DNA from: Pseudomonas tensinigenes
GTDB lineage: Bacteria; Pseudomonadota; Gammaproteobacteria; Pseudomonadales; Pseudomonadaceae
Assembly: GCF_014268445.2 (NCBI RefSeq)
Contig: NZ_CP077089.1
Coordinates: forward strand, 3,775,501-3,839,500
DNA length: 64,000 nt
Reading direction: 5' to 3'
Below are positions 1 through 7,097 of this stretch, piece after piece. The position numbers and the translations under genes are program-made. The notes beneath the pieces are model-generated. The model was not told where the DNA came from and did no database searches. It worked only from the letters and a program-made list of their open reading frames with translations. Position 1 is the stretch's first letter. Each line of letters opens with the position of its first letter.

Positions 1-236
1 GCTTGGCCGACGACCGTGCGCCCCTTTTTCGTAAAGGCAGCAGACGCCCACAACACACAAATGTCAGCATCGATCAGATGGGCGTGGTCTGCGTTGTGAA
101 TGCTTCCGGTGTCGGCAAGGATCTCCGCTTGGAGCCATTCCCACACTTGAGGGGCGGGAGCCAGCCGAATGCCGAAATCGGATATTTCGGATAGCTCCAG
201 CATTGCCGTTGGAGGGTATGGCCTGCGCATGGTCAT
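1..236 (-). CDS. Putative phage metallopeptidase, 5' part only
   Basis: The gene runs off the left edge, so only the N-terminal ~78 residues are visible. The reading frame gives PYPPTAMLELSEISDFG, then LAPAPQVWEWLQAE and later HLIDADICVLWASAAF, which I recognise as the N-terminus of the putative phage metallopeptidase family found near phage terminase or lysis genes. The zinc-binding HExxH-type part would lie outside the window. Three in-frame ATGs are possible (236, 230 and 203), none with a strong ribosome binding site; 236 is chosen because the PYPPTA segment looks conserved. It is the most downstream visible gene of the minus-strand late operon. Confidence 0.7.
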   Translation of the reverse strand, partial: MTMRRPYPPTAMLELSEISDFGIRLAPAPQVWEWLQAEILADTGSIHNADHAHLIDADICVLWASAAFTKKGRTVVGQ

Positions 237-296
237 ACCCCGGTGCTGTGCTTTGAAAATCTCGCTAGATTTCAGCGAGAAAAGATAAGGTCTAAA

Positions 297-416
297 TCAA
301 AAATCATAGGATTGAGCGGAATGTACGCCATAACCATCCAGTAGCGATCCCAGCATCACAACGCCTGCGGTTACATTTCTAAACTTCGATTTGATACCTT
401 GGGTGCGTTTTTTCAT
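297..416 (-). CDS. Small phage protein, 39 aa, one hydrophobic segment
   Basis: The start is chosen on a very good ribosome binding site: GGAGGG six bases before the ATG at 416. The protein starts MKKRTQGIKSKF, is basic at the N-terminus and has a short hydrophobic stretch (VTAGVVMLGSLL, residues 15-26), so it may touch the membrane. The same frame stays open upstream to 656, but that extension has no ribosome binding site and reads like random sequence. The function is unknown. It lies between the metallopeptidase and the lysis genes on the same strand. Confidence 0.5.
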   Translation of the reverse strand: MKKRTQGIKSKFRNVTAGVVMLGSLLDGYGVHSAQSYDF

Positions 417-684
417 CTTCTTCCCTCCAGGGGCTTTAGTAGGTGATGTAATTCTTTTGTTTTCGCTAGGGGAAATCGAATCCCCTACCTGGTTTTCACA
501 TTTGCTGACGTTGGTCTGGTTAATGGTTACTGGGGCGTAGTTCCCGATCACCGTTGTAACAGGTGCCGCGGTGCAGGTCGTGTTCTGCCAGGCTCGCTCA
601 CTCCTATGATTTCTGTGATGGCAATAGTACATCATCGAATGACGAGAACTAAACATTCAACGCCGTTAACTTTTAAAAAAACAA

Positions 685-870
685 CTATTTTTCTATCATC
701 CGCACGGTCGCGCTTTGCGCCTGCCAATGTAGCCACGCCACAACTAGCTCCTGCCCGGCAGCCTTCGCAGCGTCGTTTGTGTTGGCGATGGCGCTATCCA
801 GATCAGTCAGGGCCTTACTGATGTCCTGGCCAATCGGTAGCGCTTAGCGCAGTCGGGTGACGTTTCTCAC
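685..870 (-). pseudogene. Small phage gene interrupted by an in-frame stop at codon 9
   Basis: A GTG start at 870 overlaps the stop codon of the preceding gene (GTGA), and GGAAGGA lies just upstream, so this is where a coupled gene should begin. The frame reads eight codons, then TAA (844-846), then continues open for 52 codons with clear protein character (ALPIGQDISKALTDLDSAI and VVAWLHWQAQSATV) to a stop at 685. No ATG, GTG or TTG follows the TAA early enough to rescue it. A single base change from CAA would explain the stop. The product would be about 61 residues, of unknown function. A sequencing error cannot be excluded. Confidence 0.55.
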
Positions 871-1082
871 GTGTTGTGTCCTTCCAGCGGCTGAGCAAAA
901 GCGAACTTCACACCATCGTCCGAGCAGTAAGCAGAATAGGTGGCGCTCTGAAGGATCACGCCGTCGACCAGTACCTCAACAGCAGCAGCACCATACTTCG
1001 CGATCAGCGCAGCCCTCAGGTCATCCACAGACAAGGTCAGCGTGATGTCATTGAAGTGGATCAACGTCTTCCTGATGCCCAT
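867..1082 (-). CDS. Small conserved phage protein, 71 aa
   Basis: The start is set at 1082 because GGAGGT lies directly upstream; four more codons in frame (to 1094) include that binding site and are unlikely to be translated. The product is soluble, begins MGIRKTLIHFNDITLTL and has no motif I recognise. It belongs to the minus-strand lysis and late region, and its stop codon overlaps the GTG of the broken gene at 685-870. Confidence 0.65.
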   Translation of the reverse strand: MGIRKTLIHFNDITLTLSVDDLRAALIAKYGAAAVEVLVDGVILQSATYSAYCSDDGVKFAFAQPLEGHNT

Positions 1083-1097
1083 ATCCACCTCCAACCT

Positions 1098-1133
1098 CGC
1101 GCCACGATTTGGCGCATTCGAAAACGTGGCGCG
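1098..1133. repeat. Inverted repeat between late genes
   Basis: Nine-base arms CGCGCCACG (1098-1106) and CGTGGCGCG (1125-1133) face each other across 18 bases in the short gap between two minus-strand genes. The arms resemble those of the larger palindrome at 6957-6992 (CGCGACACG type). It could be an RNA hairpin ahead of the next gene or a protein site; nothing decides between these. Confidence 0.4.
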
Positions 1134-1135
1134 GA

Positions 1136-1483
1136 TTACTTACCCCGGCGCTCAATGCCACCAGGCGCCTTGTCACACCGCATGCAGTGCTCACAGTTCA
1201 GCGTCCGGCACAGCCAGGCTTTAACCCGCTGCCACCAGATGACCATGAAGATGTGGCGCATACCCGCCAGGGCCAGCGAGACGTGAAGCGTGATCCCGGC
1301 AGTGGTCGGCCCCATCATGAAAATATTCTGCTCGCGGCTCATCACAACGAAACCGCTGATGGCAACAGCCGAATAGATCAACTTGCCGATGACGCCGTCC
1401 CTTACTCGACCGCTCAGAACACACCAGGTCGCCCACAAGGCAATCAAGCCGCAGGCGATGGAGTTGATCAGTTCAAGATTCAT
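1136..1483 (-). CDS. Phage membrane protein, holin-associated
   Basis: The 115-residue product has three hydrophobic segments (about residues 8-24, 34-49 and 60-85) and a short Cys-containing hydrophilic tail (CRTLNCEHCMRCDK). Its ATG overlaps the stop codon of the holin gene (ATGA at 1480-1483), so both are translated together. In Pseudomonas phages a small membrane protein of this kind commonly follows the holin; it may be a second holin or an antiholin. The exact role is inferred from position only. Confidence 0.65.
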   Translation of the reverse strand: MNLELINSIACGLIALWATWCVLSGRVRDGVIGKLIYSAVAISGFVVMSREQNIFMMGPTTAGITLHVSLALAGMRHIFMVIWWQRVKAWLCRTLNCEHCMRCDKAPGGIERRGK

Positions 1484-1818
1484 GGTGGATTACCTCCCCC
1501 GAACCGCTGGCGAATGAGCGCCCAGAGGTCAGCGGCTTTGATGGCTCGGTTGATGGCTGCGAGCAGCGATCCGCCGAAGGTGCCCAACAAGAAGCCAATG
1601 CCCGCGACGATCTTCGGCTCGGTCACACCCAGATAGGTGCTGACCATGCTCGTCAGATACAACGAGCAGGCAATGCCGGTGACCAGAAAGATCATCCAAG
1701 CACGCCAGTCGGCCAGATCGTCTTTGTGCCACCAGCTTGCGACGACTGCGCCCACCAGTCCTGCGATCAGCAATTCAAACCTGTCGATCTTGTCGAGCAG
1801 GCGCTGCAATAACTCCAT
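1480..1818 (-). CDS. Phage holin (LydA / holin superfamily III type)
   Basis: The product, 112 residues, should form lesions in the inner membrane at the end of the lytic cycle. It has hydrophobic segments at about residues 16-28, 38-60 and 68-90 separated by charged turns (HKDDLADWRAW), an amphipathic N-terminus (MELLQRLLDKIDRFE) and a basic C-terminus, as in LydA-like holins. GGAG lies seven bases before the ATG. It is the first gene after the putative late leader and terminator at 1903-1928, the place of lambda S. No endolysin gene is visible; it probably lies left of the window. Confidence 0.75.
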   Translation of the reverse strand: MELLQRLLDKIDRFELLIAGLVGAVVASWWHKDDLADWRAWMIFLVTGIACSLYLTSMVSTYLGVTEPKIVAGIGFLLGTFGGSLLAAINRAIKAADLWALIRQRFGGGNPP

Positions 1819-1902
1819 GCGCTCGACTCCGTGGGTGCATGTGAATAGGTCGGCCCCGCTGCACTCCCAGCTCGGAGCAATGGGTGTGGGGAGCCGAAAA
1901 CG

Positions 1903-1928
1903 AAAAAAGCCCCTGCAAGTGCAGAGGC
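1903..1928 (-). terminator. Intrinsic terminator ahead of the holin (tR'-like)
   Basis: On the minus strand a nine-pair stem (plus positions 1909-1917 with 1920-1928, one G-U pair) is followed by six T residues. It lies about 85 bases before the holin start, so late transcription must read through it. This matches the position of lambda tR'. Confidence 0.75.
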
Positions 1929-2132
1929 CCTGAATAGGTGCGCTCGTCTTTCCGAGCTGTCTGCCGAAGGCCTTCTCAACGTCGACGCCCTATTGCATCG
2001 ATCTCGCTGACCCAGTCTCGCGCCACTCTGCAAGCATGTGAGGTCAGAGTGCGGGGCTGCCGGTGTTGATTCCGTACGTCGCACTATTCGGCTATCGACG
2101 TCCAGGCCTTCCCAAGGGCTGTCCTGGTTATA
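1929..2132 (-). ncRNA. Putative late-leader RNA (lambda 6S-like)
   Basis: This stretch of about 200 bases has no credible gene on either strand. A TATAAC hexamer on the minus strand (plus 2127-2132) could be the -10 of a late promoter, although no good -35 is visible. The RNA from there to the terminator at 1903 would be about 215 nt, close to lambda 6S RNA. Paired arms are visible (ACTCTG/CAGAGT and ACGTCG/CGACGT). Position between the candidate Q gene and the holin supports the reading. Confidence 0.4.
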
Positions 2133-2149
2133 GGTAAATTTCAGGCAAT

Positions 2150-2174
2150 AAAAAACCCGGCGCGGCGGCCGGGC
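2150..2174 (-). terminator. Intrinsic terminator after the 36-aa gene
   Basis: A CCCGG/CCGGG stem (2156-2160 with 2169-2173) followed on the minus strand by a run of T. It would end transcripts coming from the early minus-strand operon before the late leader begins. Confidence 0.75.
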
Positions 2175-2225
2175 TTCTGAAATAGTGCAGCGCTTTAACG
2201 CTGCGTCCCGCTAAAGCGGGTGGGC

Positions 2226-2336
2226 TTACGCCCGAATTGTCACTGCGGTTACACCGTTGACCAACAAGCCGGCGCTCAATATTTGAACCGTTTCCACAAC
2301 CGCCAAGTCAACACATTTCACATTCTGTTCTTCCAT
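2226..2336 (-). CDS. Small phage protein, 36 aa
   Basis: The start at 2336 has a textbook ribosome binding site (GGAGG seven bases upstream). The product begins MEEQNVKCVDLAVVE and ends LLVNGVTAVTIRA, mostly hydrophobic in its second half. The same frame is open upstream to 2543 and would add a membrane segment (MVVGILGFLVVAATSWL), but no binding site supports that longer form. It lies between two intrinsic terminators just upstream of the putative late promoter. The function is unknown. Confidence 0.5.
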   Translation of the reverse strand: MEEQNVKCVDLAVVETVQILSAGLLVNGVTAVTIRA

Positions 2337-2570
2337 ACCATTTCCTCCAGTAGTCACTACTTCTTTTTTCAACAACATTTTGTTCTTAAGCCAGCTGGTA
2401 GCTGCGACTACCAGAAATCCCAAAATGCCGACTACCATCGTTAACGGCGTAAAAACCGCAGCACCAGCAGATGCTCTTTTGACCAGCCAACAAGTCAAGC
2501 TAGTACGTGAACAGATAGTGCCAAAATAATGGCAAAAAGTCAATTTGTCTAAAATTCAAGCGTGCAGAAG

Positions 2571-2594
2571 AAAAAACCCGGCGCTTGGCCGGGT
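2571..2594 (-). terminator. Intrinsic terminator at the end of the early minus-strand operon
   Basis: A CCCGG/CCGGG stem (2577-2581 with 2589-2593) followed on the minus strand by TTTTTT. It lies about 75 bases after the stop codon of the gene at 2670 and closes the replication/nin operon. Confidence 0.8.
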
Positions 2595-2669
2595 TCGGTT
2601 TCGTGTGCGTTTCGCGTTACTTGTGCACTATGGGAAAATTACATCACAAATCCCAACATGGCAATAACT

Positions 2670-3347
2670 TTATGCCGCATCTTCAGAATTTTCATCAAAG
2701 ATGACCTGCCATACAGGCTGCAAAGCCTGAACATCCACTTCTGAAATAGCTTCACGCAGGAAATTCCAGACATCCTTCCAGTCGCGATCCCAAACTTTCG
2801 GCTCGATGCGCACACCGTAAAGTTTGAGCATTCCCTCAGCGACCCGAGCCGGCCCCCACTGCTCCCCACCATGAGCCTCAATCTTGTACGACTGCAGAGC
2901 GATGCTGATCATGCAATGAGCTTTCGCAGCCTTGGCATCCGTCAGCGCGGAAAAGTCCACATCGTTCCAGATCAGCTTCTCGGCGTTGAGTACGTGAACC
3001 ATCGTCATGCACGGGTGGTACAGGTAGTGACCGAACTGCTGCACCTGGAACGGCAGTGTGTCGATCGCGCGCAGCACCTTGCCGATCGTGGCGAGGTGCG
3101 CGGCGCGAGCAGTCGATCGACCAACCGGCGTACGGCGCGTCTCACTGATGCTGATCTTCTGGCGCACTACCTGGATCCTCTCTTCCTTGTCGTCACCGAT
3201 CGCGGCGAATACGGCTTCATGCCGGCGCATCCGTGAACCACTCTTCACTGGCGCAGTTGCTGCCCGATCAATCGCTGCAGCGCTGATCGACGCGTTCGAT
3301 TCGTGCTGCGCTTCAGTCCACACCTGTCTTGCGTTGATCAGCTTCAT
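2670..3347 (-). CDS. Phage protein in the position of antiterminator Q
   Basis: The product is 225 residues, soluble and rich in Trp, Ala and charged residues (MKLINARQVWTEAQHE at the start). I see no catalytic motif. Its ATG overlaps the stop codon of ninG (ATGA), and it is the last gene of the early operon before the late region, exactly where lambda carries Q. A late antitermination or late activator role is therefore an inference from position alone; the sequence itself does not show a Q signature that I can name. Confidence 0.5.
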   Translation of the reverse strand: MKLINARQVWTEAQHESNASISAAAIDRAATAPVKSGSRMRRHEAVFAAIGDDKEERIQVVRQKISISETRRTPVGRSTARAAHLATIGKVLRAIDTLPFQVQQFGHYLYHPCMTMVHVLNAEKLIWNDVDFSALTDAKAAKAHCMISIALQSYKIEAHGGEQWGPARVAEGMLKLYGVRIEPKVWDRDWKDVWNFLREAISEVDVQALQPVWQVIFDENSEDAA

Positions 3348-3928
3348 GCGGCTTCCCCTTTTTTCAACTCTCTTGCCTTGGCTCGGTATTCGGCCTTGAT
3401 GGTTCTGATTTCTTCGACGGTGTACTTGCGGGGCTCATGAGGCCCTTCGAGCCATTCGACTTTCTCGGCGCCGATTCCCTGTAGGAGTGAGATTCGGTAA
3501 TTCACCAAATTGCCTGACAGGTACGTGTTGCATGGGGCGCACTGCTTCCAGACATTGAGCGGCTCGAATCGCAACTCAGGGTTCGCTCCTACGGATCGGT
3601 AGTGCCCTGCGTGGTATTGGCCTTCGTGGTGCCGACCGCAACTGATACAAGGGAGATCGGCGTCACGCAGGCGAACCCACTCGTTGAATGTCGCCTGGGC
3701 TTCGCGCAGGTGATCCGCCCTGCTCTTCAGCTTCTCCTTGCGTACCTTGATCTCTCGGCGCTCGATGCTCGCCAGCGACTTGCGCTTCTTCTCCCGCTTG
3801 TCCCGCGCGATGACAACGGCGCAGTCCGGCGAGCACCAAGACTGAAAGCTCACCTTCGGGACGAATGAGGCCCTGCAGGTTTTGACTGAGCACTTTTTCG
3901 GGCGCGGCTGCTTCCTTTCAATCGTCAT
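3344..3928 (-). CDS. ninG: NinG-like protein (Rap, Holliday-junction factor)
   Basis: The 194-residue product matches the NinG/Rap family: an N-terminal zinc knuckle (KCSVKTCRASF, then WCSPDCA), a lysine- and arginine-rich middle, and a C-terminal HNH-like zinc part (CISCGRHHEGQYHAGHYRS, then CAPCNTYLSG). In lambda, NinG targets Holliday junctions and supports recombination by the RecBCD and Red pathways. Start and stop overlap its neighbours by four bases on both sides (ATGA), as usual in nin regions. Length agrees with lambda NinG (about 200). Confidence 0.85.
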   Translation of the reverse strand: MTIERKQPRPKKCSVKTCRASFVPKVSFQSWCSPDCAVVIARDKREKKRKSLASIERREIKVRKEKLKSRADHLREAQATFNEWVRLRDADLPCISCGRHHEGQYHAGHYRSVGANPELRFEPLNVWKQCAPCNTYLSGNLVNYRISLLQGIGAEKVEWLEGPHEPRKYTVEEIRTIKAEYRAKARELKKGEAA

Positions 3929-4395
3929 GCAGCCTCCTGGCTCAGCAGATCATCGAAGTACACGCCCTGCTGTGCGAACCGCGCGACGATGCGGTCAGTG
4001 TACGCCGCGCCCTGAGCGCGATTGAACAGGCTGGTCACCGGGAACCCGTCCGGGCCGAAGAGTTTGCAGCCGCCCATCATGGCCAGCTTCGTCTCGTACG
4101 GGAGGTGGCGCATGACGCGGTACCACTCGGTCTGAAACCCGGCATCCTCATTCAGCAGGATCTGCACGCCGACGTGCAATTTGCAGTACCGGCGGGCATC
4201 AGCCTCGTCGCCGATTTGGGTCATCTCGGCAATGCGCTTGTACATCGCGAACCACAGCCGGTTTTGGTCGAGCGTGCGGTCCTTTCCCGGGCGCAGCGAT
4301 ACGACGACGAACTTCTTGTCGCGGTACATGGCGCTAAGCTTCGTGATGGCCTCGGAGAGTTTCGCCTGACAGTTCACTGAGATTTTGTCAGCCAT
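3925..4395 (-). CDS. ninB: NinB-like recombination protein
   Basis: NinB (Orf of lambda) binds single-stranded DNA and can replace RecFOR in loading recombinases. This 156-residue product shows the family pattern: a basic strand (KKFVVVSLRPGKDRTLDQN), then RLWFAMYKRIAEMT and later WYRVMRHLPYETKLAMMGG. The ATG at 4395 is preferred; four further in-frame codons upstream lack support. It overlaps the gene before it by eight bases and ninG after it by four, so the set is one translational unit. Confidence 0.85.
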   Translation of the reverse strand: MADKISVNCQAKLSEAITKLSAMYRDKKFVVVSLRPGKDRTLDQNRLWFAMYKRIAEMTQIGDEADARRYCKLHVGVQILLNEDAGFQTEWYRVMRHLPYETKLAMMGGCKLFGPDGFPVTSLFNRAQGAAYTDRIVARFAQQGVYFDDLLSQEAA

Positions 4396-4615
4396 GGGTG
4401 GCCACATTGTTCGGCAATCCGTTGATCAGCTCGCCGAGTTGCTGTGTCAGTCGCTCGTTCTCGGCCAGCAACTCCAGCGCCACCTCTTCCACTGTTTTCT
4501 CCCCGAGAAAGTCTTGCAGCGCCTCGGTGTTGCGCTTCCAGTCTGCACAATCGGTACGGTACGACGCCGCCTCGGCCCACAGCAGCTTCTGGAGTTTTTG
4601 TTTGTCGATGGTCAT
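4388..4615 (-). CDS. Small phage early protein, 75 aa
   Basis: A short acidic protein with a predicted helical, coiled-coil-like second half (EEVALELLAENERLTQQLGEL, heptad leucines). Its ATG overlaps the stop of the P-like gene and its end overlaps ninB, so it is clearly part of the operon. Similar small helical proteins are frequent in the nin-like regions of Pseudomonas phages. I do not know the function. Confidence 0.65.
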   Translation of the reverse strand: MTIDKQKLQKLLWAEAASYRTDCADWKRNTEALQDFLGEKTVEEVALELLAENERLTQQLGELINGLPNNVATHG

Positions 4616-5409
4616 TGAGCCGCTCTCCTTGCTTCCAATTGTTCGGCCTGCTGAATGAGCAGCGCACGGCGATCCGCCAGCTCATTGGCTGCCTGAATTC
4701 GCATTTCTGTTTTTTCCTCGGCTGATGCATGGCGCATGGCGAGCATCGAATCCTTCACCGCGGCGAGCTTCTCGCGCAGTTTTGGCGAAGGTCGGGTTAC
4801 ATCACCGGTGAGCAGCGCAACGACGGCCCGGCCGTCTTCGGTAACTGGCGCGACACTCAAGTCGGCCAGGTACAACTGCCCGCGCTCATGTGGGATCCGT
4901 TGCATCTGTACGGCCTTCGTGATCGCCTGGGTGCGGCGGTTGGCGTCGAAACCGACTGACACGTGCCAATTGACGTGTTTGTTGTCCTCACGAGCCTGGC
5001 CCACCAAACGCTCGTAAGCGCTGTTGAACGCCATGCGCGCACCGACCTTGTCGCCGGCGTCGAGTACAGGTTTCGCGGCTGCCAGCGCGAGCAGGATTTC
5101 ATCGGTCAGCACCACGGTTTCGAACTCGTCGTTCGTAGTCATGGCGATTGACCAAGCTTCGTCCTTGCCCGGGCGGCCATCTGCAACCTGAACTCGCTGG
5201 AGGATGTCAGCCATGGCCAACTTGCCCTTGACTTCGAAGCGGCAAGCCTTCAGCGCGGCCTTCACCACCTGCACCGGGTAAGCACAGAGATCTTCGGCCA
5301 TGATCGCCGCAGTGCCTGGGTTCATTTCCTGACCCATTGCCTCGGCAGTGGCGCAGATCGCAGCAGCCAGTCCGGCAACCTGTTGATCGTTCATTTCAAA
5401 GGTACTCAT
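4612..5409 (-). CDS. Replication partner protein (lambda P position)
   Basis: The product is 265 residues. The start at 5409 follows GGGAGAG; the open frame continues 34 codons further into the upstream gene but those codons have no binding site. The N-terminus (QQVAGLAAAICATAEAMGQEMNPGTAAIMAEDL) resembles phage proteins that follow O-like initiators and are thought to recruit host DnaB helicase; the C-terminus is a long Glu/Arg/Ala-rich helix. It overlaps the O-like gene by 14 bases. Assignment as helicase loader is by position and general type, not by a diagnostic motif. Confidence 0.55.
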   Translation of the reverse strand: MSTFEMNDQQVAGLAAAICATAEAMGQEMNPGTAAIMAEDLCAYPVQVVKAALKACRFEVKGKLAMADILQRVQVADGRPGKDEAWSIAMTTNDEFETVVLTDEILLALAAAKPVLDAGDKVGARMAFNSAYERLVGQAREDNKHVNWHVSVGFDANRRTQAITKAVQMQRIPHERGQLYLADLSVAPVTEDGRAVVALLTGDVTRPSPKLREKLAAVKDSMLAMRHASAEEKTEMRIQAANELADRRALLIQQAEQLEARRAAQ

Positions 5410-6322
5410 TGCGCTCTCCCGCTTGGCGCTTAGCCAAGACCATTTGAGCGGCCTGCTCGGCGGCGGAGACGTTCGCCTCGGTGCGTTCCATCTGGCGGGC
5501 AGTCGTCCCATTGATGCGCTGACCGGTCACCCACTGGGTGTGGTAGCTCTCGGCGTTCGCCAGCAGTTCGTTGAGGCTGTGGCACTTCCGCAGCACGGCG
5601 GCATCGGCGGTTTTCAGGAAGTGTGCAGCGACGTGGTGAGCGACATCGGCGCCGAGGCGGTCGACCAGTTGACCGAGTTGGCCACCGACCTTGGCGTTCC
5701 ACACCGGCCAGGTGCTGTAGCGCTTGCGGTAGGCCATGGCATAGTTCGCCCAGACCTTGAAGGTTTTGCAGGACTGGTCTTTTGGGCCTGGCATGTCGGC
5801 GGGGATCTCGACCCGTGGCGTATCGGTGCGATCAACCACCAGAACCAGATTGCGGGGCAGAGCCGGCACAACCTCGGCGGAAGCCGGGGGTGCAATTGGT
5901 TCAATGACCGGTTCATTGACTGGTTCAGAAGAGTGACTGGTTCTGGGTGCAGCTCCTTCACTACCCCCTAGTGCAGGAGATTCACTAGGGGGTGAACCTG
6001 CTGCACCACCCTGGTGAATCTGCTGCACTACCCCTGGTGCAGGAGGTGCACCACCATCAAGGGTTAGGAAGTAAACATTCGACGAATTGCCCTTTGGCCC
6101 ACCCTTCCTGATTTCCTTGCGCAGCAGCCCTGACTCACACAGCGCGGTGATGTGGTTCATAACGGAACGCTTGCTGATCTCGCACTGATCGGCGATATGT
6201 TGGTAGGACGGCCAGCACTCCCCCATGTCACTGGCATTGTCTGCCAGCTTGATGAGCACCAGCTTGCGAAGTGGATTGCCGACGCGAAGTTTCATCGCGG
6301 CGACCATGAGGCCCATGCTCAT
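5396..6322 (-). CDS. Phage replication initiator, O-like, with N-terminal HTH
   Basis: Residues 1-95 form a winged-helix DNA-binding domain (LIKLADNASDMGECWPSY, then ISKRSVMNHITALCESGLL) of the helix_turn_helix_36 type used by lambda-O-like initiators. A Pro/Gly/Ser-rich linker follows (about 90-150), encoded by the iteron cluster at 5947-6051, and then a C-terminal domain of about 130 residues. As in lambda, the origin seems to lie inside the initiator gene: the linker is low complexity because the DNA is made of binding sites. ATGA overlap with the upstream gene. Confidence 0.75.
   Translation of the reverse strand: MSMGLMVAAMKLRVGNPLRKLVLIKLADNASDMGECWPSYQHIADQCEISKRSVMNHITALCESGLLRKEIRKGGPKGNSSNVYFLTLDGGAPPAPGVVQQIHQGGAAGSPPSESPALGGSEGAAPRTSHSSEPVNEPVIEPIAPPASAEVVPALPRNLVLVVDRTDTPRVEIPADMPGPKDQSCKTFKVWANYAMAYRKRYSTWPVWNAKVGGQLGQLVDRLGADVAHHVAAHFLKTADAAVLRKCHSLNELLANAESYHTQWVTGQRINGTTARQMERTEANVSAAEQAAQMVLAKRQAGERNEYL
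5947..6051. other. Putative phage replication origin (five iterons)
   Basis: Five copies of a 15-bp near-palindrome related to GTGCAGGAGATTCAC begin at 5947, 5971, 5992, 6014 and 6037. The spacing is 24, 21, 22 and 23 bases, about two helix turns, so all sites face the same side of the DNA. Copies three and four are in the opposite orientation. They lie in the linker region of the O-like gene, as oriLambda does. Confidence 0.7.
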
Positions 6323-6918
6323 GCGGTACCTCCGGTGATACCGCGAAAATCGATGGTCTGGACACCCTTCCAGCTATTGCAAGACATGCACAGGGTTTGA
6401 AGATTTTCCATGGATGCTTCGCCACCCTGGCTCTCGGGAATGATGTGGTCAGCCCTCAAGCGGAGTAGAACAGCGCAACCGCAGCGCAGGCAGACGTGGT
6501 CATCCCGAGCAAATACGCGAGCACGCAAACCCGAAGGGATGGGCTTCTTCTTCGTTCGACGGCGAGGTGGCTGCACCGGCGGCTGATATGCACTGAAGTG
6601 CCCCATGCGATCCGGATTCCACTCAATCGCCTTCTTAGTCAGACGGAACAGCGTGATGTTCGAAGTGATGGAAAGCTCAATCAGACCGGCCTCTTCTAGG
6701 GCCTTCAGCATGCGATAAGCAGTGTCCGGCTTGTCGGTGAGCAGCGGCAGCTCCTCGATGATCTTGGCCTTGCTCAGCGCGAAGAAGATCCCGTCGTCAG
6801 TCTTGATTGGCTTGGTCCAGCTCGGGCAGCCGTAGACGAAAGCGAACAGCAGGGCCTGCTGAGAGTTCAGCCCCCACTCCAAGGCCTTAACCTGATTGAT
6901 GGTTACGGTGAACTGCAT
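6319..6918 (-). CDS. HTH-HNH fusion protein of the replication region
   Basis: The 199-residue product begins MQFTVTINQVKALEWGL. Residues 1-115 look like a winged helix (SKAKIIEEL, TAYRMLKALEEAGLIELSI), similar to the N-terminal part of phage initiators. Residues 130-199 are an HNH endonuclease domain: CLRCG, ADHIIPESQGG, NLQTLCMSCNSWKG, so the two CxxC pairs and the catalytic HII motif are all present. AGGA lies upstream of the ATG at 6918. The fusion of an initiator-type HTH with a nuclease is unusual but seen in Pseudomonas phages; it may nick or recombine replicating DNA. Confidence 0.65.
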   Translation of the reverse strand: MQFTVTINQVKALEWGLNSQQALLFAFVYGCPSWTKPIKTDDGIFFALSKAKIIEELPLLTDKPDTAYRMLKALEEAGLIELSITSNITLFRLTKKAIEWNPDRMGHFSAYQPPVQPPRRRTKKKPIPSGLRARVFARDDHVCLRCGCAVLLRLRADHIIPESQGGEASMENLQTLCMSCNSWKGVQTIDFRGITGGTA

Positions 6919-6956
6919 GTCAGGTGTTCCTGACGCTAGGAGCAAAGAAATATATG

Positions 6957-6992
6957 CGCGACACGTTTTTCGAATTCTGAAAACGTGTCGCG
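6957..6992. promoter_or_regulatory. 36-bp palindrome upstream of the HTH-HNH gene
   Basis: Thirteen-base arms (6957-6969 and 6980-6992, core sequence GCGACACGTTTT and its complement) are perfectly inverted around a GAATTC centre. The palindrome lies 39 bases ahead of the ATG at 6918. It could be an operator for an early regulator or a hairpin in the mRNA leader. Confidence 0.5.
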
Positions 6993-7048
6993 ACACTGGT
7001 TGGGGTATTGCTCGAATTGGGTTGGCTCTGCATAATCTAGCCTCTCTA

Positions 7049-7083
7049 GTTTTGCAAATTAGCCAGGCCACGAACCTGGCTTT
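7049..7083 (+). terminator. Hairpin with T run between early genes
   Basis: An AGCCAGG/CCTGGCT stem followed on the plus strand by TTTTTT (around 7060-7083). No plus-strand gene ends here, so it may stop antisense transcription running against the early operon; on the minus strand the hairpin is not followed by a T run. Confidence 0.5.
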
Positions 7084-7097
7084 TTTGTGTCTGTGAT

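Noticed and set aside
1767..2084. Minus-strand frame of 105 codons across the late leader
   Set aside because: Composition is Ser/Arg/Ala-rich and random-looking, it crosses the terminator at 1903 and runs into the holin gene.
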